Origin: an uncultured Muribaculaceae bacterium
GTDB lineage: Bacteria; Bacteroidota; Bacteroidia; Bacteroidales; Muribaculaceae
Direction: 5' to 3'
Assembly (NCBI GenBank): GCA_910578395.1
Contig: CAJTPZ010000015.1
Coordinates: forward strand, 1-38,759
Length of the DNA: 38,759 nt
The first letter of the stretch is position 1, and every line of letters starts with the position of its first letter. This document shows, piece by piece, positions 34,152 through 38,759 of this stretch. A program made the translations under genes and the position numbers. The notes below the pieces were generated by a model. It was not told the origin of the DNA. It did not search any database and saw only the letters and a list, made by a program, of their open reading frames with translations.

Positions 34152-35744
34152 TCAGATCTTGTAAGTGAACATGAGGTGAACGCCTACCTGATTGCTTTTG
34201 ATGCCTAATCCATGCACGTGGCATTGTATTTCGGGGATGTATGCGTCGATGTCATCGTAGTGGGTAAAACGTCTGTAAAAATCCACTCCTGCTGAAACAT
34301 GCAGATGATTGAACAATCTATAGCGCACCACGGCTTCAAAATGATTGAATGTGGCTTTTGAGGAGTCGCCCTGAACGTTGACCGGTTTCCCTGACGGGGT
34401 GAGCGACCAGTCGGCATTGCGGTCGTATCCTTGCCAGGTGTACAGGCGGTAGACCTGATTGGCGATGCTGAACGCCCATCGTGTTTTAGGCAGACGCAGA
34501 TTGAGTCCTGCTTTTATTGAAAAGCCGCTTCCCCAGTTATAGTCACGGTTGTAGTCACGATAGAAATCGGTGAGTATGCCTGCCAGAAGAACTCCGTTGG
34601 CGTGTAGGACTCCGTCGAGTCTTATGCCGGGAGTCGGGGTGCTCTGAAACATCAGTCCGCCTCCGACAGATGCTGGTGTCCCAAGCTTATATGGAACGGC
34701 GCATGGCCTGAGTGGATCAACTGACATTTCATGGCGTACAATCGTGTCAGAATCAAAATAGTCGAAATGCTGATAAAGCCCGGCCGAGACTTTCAGTTTG
34801 GACTTGTCAACGACTTCGCAAGAAAGTAGTCGCCCGATGATTTCCACCCGGCTCAACAGTGGTTGTTTTTTTATGGCGTTGAGTTGCAGGTAGAATGAGA
34901 AATAATCATAGGGGGCTTTACATGTATGGGCATATCGGTCGCCGTACTCTATGTAGACTTCGGCAGTTCCGCCGCTTGTTGATGCGGACTGATCGTCGTG
35001 AAAGGCTAAAATTCGACCTCCAAGTCCGATTTCGACATAAATGGGTGGTATGCCGAACATGCGTCCGGATGTTGACCGATGACGCCACATGTCGCCTGTG
35101 ATAAGGCGTGTGACACCGCGCATAGGGTTTACTACAAATGCTGCGAGTTCGCGTCCGAAGCGTTCTTCGCCTGTGGTCCGGTCGTTGAGTATCAGGTCGG
35201 ATGTCCGGTAAAGGACCTCACCGATGGCCGCGCCTCCGATCGGGGTCGCTATGATGTCGTTGGTCGAAGGGTATTCGCATTCCATAAACATTTCCCACAT
35301 GGCGCTTCCTCCTATGGCAAACAGTTCGGATGCCCAGAAATTGTAGCCGTTTGAACGTCCGGCATTAAAGAATATGGAACCATTGTAGGGGTGGGCGAAC
35401 ATGTTTGTGCCGAGGTGATCGTTGTCCCATTCAAAGCCGTGCCGGAAATTTTCTTTTATCGTGTTCCAGGATATGTAGGCGTAGTGGCCTTTCTGCACAT
35501 ATCGGTCAAAAGCCCAAAGACCGATATTCATACCGGCAGTCTCGGCTGTTGCTCTCCATAAATGTTTTGTCCGGAGCCTGGCGATGTCGGCCGGATCGGG
35601 TGCCTGCGGCAGTGATGCCGGGTGTCGGTTGTGGATCTTGTCGAGAATGTCGATGGAGTCGTGCGCAGATTCCTGACGGGTTGTCTGCGCAGTGCATATC
35701 ATGGTGAATGCGAGAGTTAACAGTAGTGTGATTGCTTTAATCAT
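34152..35744 (-). CDS. DUF3943 domain outer-membrane-like protein
   Basis: A 530-aa exported protein with signal peptide MIKAITLLLTLAFTMICTAQ. The N-terminal half (about 50-230) matches the DUF3943 pattern, including GHYAYISWNTIKENFRHGF, WDNDHLGTNMFAHPYNGS, and SNGYNFWASELFAIGGSAMWE. The C-terminal half has alternating beta-strand segments suggestive of a barrel and ends VHLMFTYKI. The frame opens 63 nt earlier at 35807, but the promoter -7 box at 35771-35778 lies inside that extension, so the ATG at 35744 with the signal peptide is the start. Function is unknown. Confidence 0.85.
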   Translation of the reverse strand: MIKAITLLLTLAFTMICTAQTTRQESAHDSIDILDKIHNRHPASLPQAPDPADIARLRTKHLWRATAETAGMNIGLWAFDRYVQKGHYAYISWNTIKENFRHGFEWDNDHLGTNMFAHPYNGSIFFNAGRSNGYNFWASELFAIGGSAMWEMFMECEYPSTNDIIATPIGGAAIGEVLYRTSDLILNDRTTGEERFGRELAAFVVNPMRGVTRLITGDMWRHRSTSGRMFGIPPIYVEIGLGGRILAFHDDQSASTSGGTAEVYIEYGDRYAHTCKAPYDYFSFYLQLNAIKKQPLLSRVEIIGRLLSCEVVDKSKLKVSAGLYQHFDYFDSDTIVRHEMSVDPLRPCAVPYKLGTPASVGGGLMFQSTPTPGIRLDGVLHANGVLLAGILTDFYRDYNRDYNWGSGFSIKAGLNLRLPKTRWAFSIANQVYRLYTWQGYDRNADWSLTPSGKPVNVQGDSSKATFNHFEAVVRYRLFNHLHVSAGVDFYRRFTHYDDIDAYIPEIQCHVHGLGIKSNQVGVHLMFTYKI

Positions 35745-35770
35745 CTTGCTATTGTGAAGTGTACCGTCGG

Positions 35771-35778
35771 CAAAGGTA
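35771..35778 (-). promoter_or_regulatory. Likely -7 element for the DUF3943 gene
   Basis: The - strand reads TACCTTTG, an exact TAnnTTTG match; the start would be near 35764, a leader of about 20 nt. No good -33 box at standard spacing. Confidence 0.5.
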
Positions 35779-35930
35779 AATGATACCGACAAAACATTTT
35801 TATTCACATGATGTGATTATGTGGCATATTCCCTATGGATTGTGTCAGAAAAGAGAACATATCTTTCTTGGGATTCCGGAATTATAGCTATGTTTGGCCG
35901 TTTTCGCATAATAATTCGGTATAAAGTGCT

Positions 35931-35938
35931 TAATTTTG
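35931..35938 (+). promoter_or_regulatory. Likely -7 element for the aldolase gene
   Basis: TAATTTTG matches TAnnTTTG exactly and would place the start near 35945, about 28 nt before the ATG. A -33 TTTG is not found at 19-21 nt. Confidence 0.5.
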
Positions 35939-35972
35939 CATCAGAAAGCATAACCGAAAAAACAGTTTAACG

Positions 35973-36998
35973 ATGATATACTTTGACAGCGATTACATGG
36001 TGGGCGCACATCCAGAGGTGCTTGAGAAACTTGTGGAAACCAACGGACTGCATACGGTGGGTTACGGACGTGACGAGTACACGGCCGAGGCACGCAGGAT
36101 CATGCTGGATGCATGCGGAATCGAACAAGGCGAAGTGTATTTTCTTGAAGGCGGAACACAGACCAATGCAGTGGTGATAGACCGCTTGCTTGATCATAAT
36201 GACGGTGTGATCGCGGCTGACACTGCTCACATAAATGTGCATGAGGCAGGCGCTATCGAGGCTACAGGCCATAAGGTGATCACACTTCCCAATCATGACG
36301 GAAAACTCAGGGCGGAGGATATAAGCGCATATATCGATAATTTTTACCGTGATGAGACGAATCACTATATGGTGCGTCCGGCGATGGTGTATATATCTTA
36401 TCCCACGGAACTCGGTACGGTTTACAGCCGCGATGAACTGACGGCGGTCTCGACTGTATGCAGGAAAGCAGGTATTCCGTTGTATGTCGACGGTGCGCGT
36501 CTGGCTTACGGTCTTGCTGCGGACGGCGCAGATCTTGGACTGAAGGATATTGCTCAGGCGTGTGACGTGTTTTATGTAGGAGGCACAAAATGTGGCGCAT
36601 TATTTGGAGAGGCAGTCGTGACACGCCGCCCGGAGCTTCTGCCGCGTTTTGTCTCGCTTATAAAGCTTCGTGGCGCCACGCTTGCTAAAGGACGCCTGCT
36701 TGGCGTGCAGTTCGCGACGTTGTTTTCCGGTGGGTTGTATGAGAGAATAGGGGCTCATGCCGTCAGTCTGGCCATGAAAATAAAGGAGGGCTTTAAATCT
36801 CATGGCTATGAGCTTTATATCGATTCACCGACAAATCAGCAATTCTTTGTTTTGCCTAATGATAAGATTGAAGAGTTGCGTAAGGTGGCATCTTTTGAGC
36901 TGTGGGGACCGATGGGGGAGAATGAGACTCCTGTTCGTTTTGTGACAGACTGGGCTACCACCGACGATGATGTGGATGCTCTGATAGCGGCTCTGTAA
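35973..36998 (+). CDS. PLP-dependent low-specificity L-threonine aldolase / beta-eliminating lyase
   Basis: A 341-aa fold-type I PLP enzyme that should cleave L-threonine or allo-threonine to glycine and acetaldehyde. Visible features are DSDYMVGAHPEV, YGRDEYTAEA, GGTQTNAVV, the PLP-binding DGARLAYG (aspartate to the pyridine nitrogen) and the Schiff-base Lys206 in YVGGTKCGALFGE. Length matches the family (about 335-345). The neighbours give no pathway hint. It is the last host gene before the element-like region. Confidence 0.9.
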   Translation: MIYFDSDYMVGAHPEVLEKLVETNGLHTVGYGRDEYTAEARRIMLDACGIEQGEVYFLEGGTQTNAVVIDRLLDHNDGVIAADTAHINVHEAGAIEATGHKVITLPNHDGKLRAEDISAYIDNFYRDETNHYMVRPAMVYISYPTELGTVYSRDELTAVSTVCRKAGIPLYVDGARLAYGLAADGADLGLKDIAQACDVFYVGGTKCGALFGEAVVTRRPELLPRFVSLIKLRGATLAKGRLLGVQFATLFSGGLYERIGAHAVSLAMKIKEGFKSHGYELYIDSPTNQQFFVLPNDKIEELRKVASFELWGPMGENETPVRFVTDWATTDDDVDALIAAL

Positions 36999-37175
36999 TC
37001 ATTAGTGTGTTGAGGGTGCTATTTAATTACGTTGCCGGTGGTGATAACATATAGATGGATGGGCTTTACGCTTCAGAAACAAACAATGAGGTACATGACA
37101 AGAAAACACCGGTAGTGGAATGTATAGGGCTTTTTTATGTGCTCAAATAATATCATGACACATTGTTGAGATATT

Positions 37176-37207
37176 AAAATACCCGATTTTTATCGGGTAT
37201 TTTTTTT
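37176..37207 (+). terminator. Intrinsic terminator
   Basis: AAAATACCCGAT pairs with ATCGGGTATTTT around a TTTT loop (12-bp stem, 37176-37203), followed by a T-tract to 37207. It lies 177 nt after the threonine aldolase stop and would also insulate the recombinase gene from upstream transcription. Confidence 0.9.
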
Positions 37208-37286
37208 GTCTGTCGGATTGATAAAGACTTGAAACAGGACTTGCAATAGTGGCAAATTTCTACTGTGATGGCTTTAATAAGATAAA

Positions 37287-37300
37287 ACCAATCGATTGGT
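37287..37300. promoter_or_regulatory. Perfect 14-bp palindrome overlapping the recombinase promoter
   Basis: ACCAATCGATTGGT is fully self-complementary and its right arm overlaps the probable -33 box at 37296-37299. Size, symmetry and place suit an operator for a dimeric repressor, or a recombinase-binding site at the element end. Confidence 0.5.
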
Positions 37301-37328
37301 CGGTTTTGTTTTTCTTTTCATATATTTG
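37296..37328 (+). promoter_or_regulatory. Probable recombinase promoter
   Basis: TATATTTG at 37321-37328 is an exact -7 match; TTGG at 37296-37299 is a plausible -33 box 21 nt upstream, while TTTG at 37305-37308 is too close (12 nt). Predicted leader about 20 nt. Confidence 0.55.
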
Positions 37329-37354
37329 CATTCAATGATATTACTTTCAGCAAT

Positions 37355-38458
37355 ATGGACAATGTTAGGAAACAGAGGGGAAGTATCGTGCTACACAAAG
37401 AAACAAGGGACGGTGCGGATTACATACGGATAGAGTATGTAAACAGTCAGGTTGTCGCCATGCTGCTTGCTCAAGATGCGGATGTGGAAAAGGCAGGCGA
37501 TAATTCCGCCTACATACCTGCCGCCGCTTTTAAGCTGCCGGAGTTCTACGACCGCTATTCACCCCATGCCTATATTGATTACAGTCGGGTTTACATGCGG
37601 CATCCAAAACCCAAAAGGGAATACACACTGCCGAAAGGCTACTTGGAACTGCTGGAGCAGAAGCGGTATAGCCTTTCCACCATAAAAGCCTATAAAATCT
37701 ATTTCAGCGACTTCATGGAATACCACAAGGAGCAAGACCTTGACCTGCTGACGGTCGAGGACATAAACAGCTATATGCTCCACATGGTAAAGGAAAAGCA
37801 CATATCCGCCACCCAGCAGAATATGCGCATCAACGCCATCAAGTTCTATTACGAGAAAGTCAGGAAAGGCAAGCGGCAATATTATGGTGGGATAGCCCGT
37901 GCAAAAGAATACAAAGCATTGCCTGAAGTATTAAGCCGGGAGGAAATGAAAAGCATCTTTGCACAGTTATCCAATCGGAAACACAGGTGTATGATTTCTC
38001 TTATTTACTCGGCCGGGCTACGGCGAAGCGAACTTCTGAACCTGACACCCCAAGACATCATCAGCGAACGGATGCTAATCAGGATTGCTGGAAAAGGTAA
38101 GAAATGCAGGTATTCCCTACTGTCGGAAAAGCTGCTCCACGAACTAAGGGCTTACTACCGGGAATACAGACCGCAAAAATGGCTTTTTGAGGGCGAACAG
38201 GCAGGCGAACAATACTCACCCAGCGCATTGGTTAAGATATTGAAAGAAGCGGCAAGGAAAGCCGGAATAAAGCATCGGGTTCATCTGCATATGCTCCGGC
38301 ACACGTTTGCTACCCACCTGCTGGAACAAGGGACCGACCTAAGAACCATACAGGAACTTATGGGACATACCGATATAAAAACAACGGCAATTTATTTGCA
38401 CGTATCAAACGCCTATAAAGCCAAAATCCCCAATCCGTTGGATTGTTTGGATGATTAG
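37355..38458 (+). CDS. XerD-like tyrosine recombinase / integrase
   Basis: A 367-aa site-specific recombinase. Residues about 1-100 are an extra N-terminal region, about 100-190 the SAM-like core-binding domain (SLSTIKAYKIYFSDFMEYH), and about 195-360 the catalytic domain. All active-site residues are present: Arg223 (AGLRRSELL), Lys247 (GKGKK), His312 and Arg315 (HMLRHTFATHLL), His338 (GHTDIKTTAIY) and nucleophile Tyr347. Lysine and leucine codon choice (more AAA, CTG) looks different from the upstream genes, and it sits alone beyond a terminator. Compared with chromosomal XerC/D (about 300 aa) it is longer, so it is more likely to belong to an integrative element or gene array. Confidence 0.93.
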   Translation: MDNVRKQRGSIVLHKETRDGADYIRIEYVNSQVVAMLLAQDADVEKAGDNSAYIPAAAFKLPEFYDRYSPHAYIDYSRVYMRHPKPKREYTLPKGYLELLEQKRYSLSTIKAYKIYFSDFMEYHKEQDLDLLTVEDINSYMLHMVKEKHISATQQNMRINAIKFYYEKVRKGKRQYYGGIARAKEYKALPEVLSREEMKSIFAQLSNRKHRCMISLIYSAGLRRSELLNLTPQDIISERMLIRIAGKGKKCRYSLLSEKLLHELRAYYREYRPQKWLFEGEQAGEQYSPSALVKILKEAARKAGIKHRVHLHMLRHTFATHLLEQGTDLRTIQELMGHTDIKTTAIYLHVSNAYKAKIPNPLDCLDD

Positions 38459-38485
38459 GCAATGATTTAATAGTGAATAGGAACA

Positions 38486-38521
38486 GCACCATAAGGTGCG
38501 TTTATCGAAAAATTATTCGCA
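38486..38521. other. Hairpin-forming spacer between recombinase and first cargo gene
   Basis: GCACC (38486-38490), ATAA, GGTGC (38495-38499) is a perfect 5-bp stem with a tetraloop. Overlapping it, TGCG at 38497-38500 can pair with CGCA at 38518-38521, and CGAA (38506-38509) with TTCG (38516-38519), so alternative folds compete. No T-run follows. Confidence 0.5.
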
Positions 38522-38528
38522 ATAACAA

Positions 38529-38759
38529 ATGGAGAAAGAAGAAAACTACATATCAAATCTTGATTGCTCGCTTTGGCGAGTTGATGATTTGGGGCTATAT
38601 GCCGCCAAATCCCCTATCCATATCAATTCTTTGGGCGGTAACTTCGATGTGTGGTTTGATATGGATGGCGAAAGTTTTCCTACCGACAAACAGCTTACTG
38701 CATGGACGGAATTTTGCAATGTAAATCCAATGGATATGAAAGAAATGATAATGAATGGT
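38529..38759 (+). CDS. Partial small soluble protein, immunity-like (truncated by window end)
   Basis: An ATG at 38529 opens 77 codons with no stop before the last base. The visible product starts MEKEENYISNLDCSLWRVDD and contains NSLGGNFDVWFDMDGESF. It is acidic, with several Trp and Phe, and no signal peptide or membrane segment. I cannot place it in a named family. Short acidic Trp-containing proteins that read like this, starting directly after a recombinase, are typical of orphan immunity genes in Bacteroidales defence arrays. This is the real frame here; another frame open at 38473-38724 lacks protein-like features. Confidence 0.6.
   Translation, partial: MEKEENYISNLDCSLWRVDDLGLYAAKSPIHINSLGGNFDVWFDMDGESFPTDKQLTAWTEFCNVNPMDMKEMIMNG

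Larger units (their letters stand above)
36999..37354. other. 356-nt non-coding region at the housekeeping/accessory boundary
   Basis: No credible coding sequence was found. From left to right it holds about 175 nt without recognised features, a strong intrinsic terminator (37176-37207), about 80 nt of unremarkable sequence, a perfect 14-bp palindrome (37287-37300) and the recombinase promoter. It may contain the left attachment site of the downstream element, but the direct-repeat partner lies outside the window. Confidence 0.6.

Noticed and set aside
35873..35882. ATTCCGGAAT palindrome in the DUF3943/aldolase divergent region
   Set aside because: Short, not aligned to the promoter boxes on either strand, no second copy nearby.
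38473..38724. 83-codon + strand open frame at the window end
   Set aside because: It overlaps the better frame at 38529, begins in the spacer hairpin and translates to an incoherent mix of basic and hydrophobic residues.

Overview
The window looks like a chromosomal segment of a Bacteroidales bacterium; Muribaculaceae or a close relative is possible but the genus cannot be settled from sequence alone. The signs are a fused LpxC-FabZ gene between lpxD and lpxA, Bacteroidetes-style promoters (TTTG, about 19 nt, TAnnTTTG) with short leaders, few Shine-Dalgarno sequences, an alpha2-type glycyl-tRNA synthetase, a DUF3098 gene between ftsX and uppP, and a GH77 glucanotransferase with two N-terminal starch-binding domains.

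From 1 to about 25.06 kb all genes are on the + strand and tightly packed, often with 4-nt stop/start overlaps. Blocks are: lipid A synthesis (lpxD, lpxC/fabZ, lpxA); phosphoglycerate mutase and the envelope/tRNA set ftsX, DUF3098, uppP, truB, queA; a universal stress protein, a DedA membrane protein, rpe, a DsbD-like reductant exporter, mazG, a small secreted protein, topB and a cysteine-rich membrane microprotein; then, from a clear promoter, glyS, lemA, an FKBP lipoprotein, a TPR protein, the tRNA t6A gene tsaC/ywlC, a CLC channel with CBS domains and an AlkD-type glycosylase.

From 25.15 to 31.04 kb the strand flips: a MATE transporter, then malQ followed closely by an acyl-CoA synthetase. 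A CorC/HlyC-type CBS protein and a DUF1846 protein are on +, and converge on a DUF3943 outer-membrane-like protein (-) across a strong bidirectional terminator. A PLP-dependent threonine-aldolase-type enzyme (+) follows.

The last 1.8 kb differ. After a 356-nt non-coding stretch with a strong terminator, a perfect 14-bp palindrome and a promoter comes a complete XerD-like tyrosine recombinase. It is followed, after a hairpin-bearing 70-nt spacer, by the start of a small soluble protein that runs off the window. This looks like the left edge of an integrated element. The arrangement (lone recombinase, then small acidic protein) resembles recombinase-associated acquired interbacterial defence (rAID) immunity-gene arrays of Bacteroidales. 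That is an inference, because only the first cargo gene is visible.

No rRNA, tRNA, CRISPR array or insertion sequence was seen.
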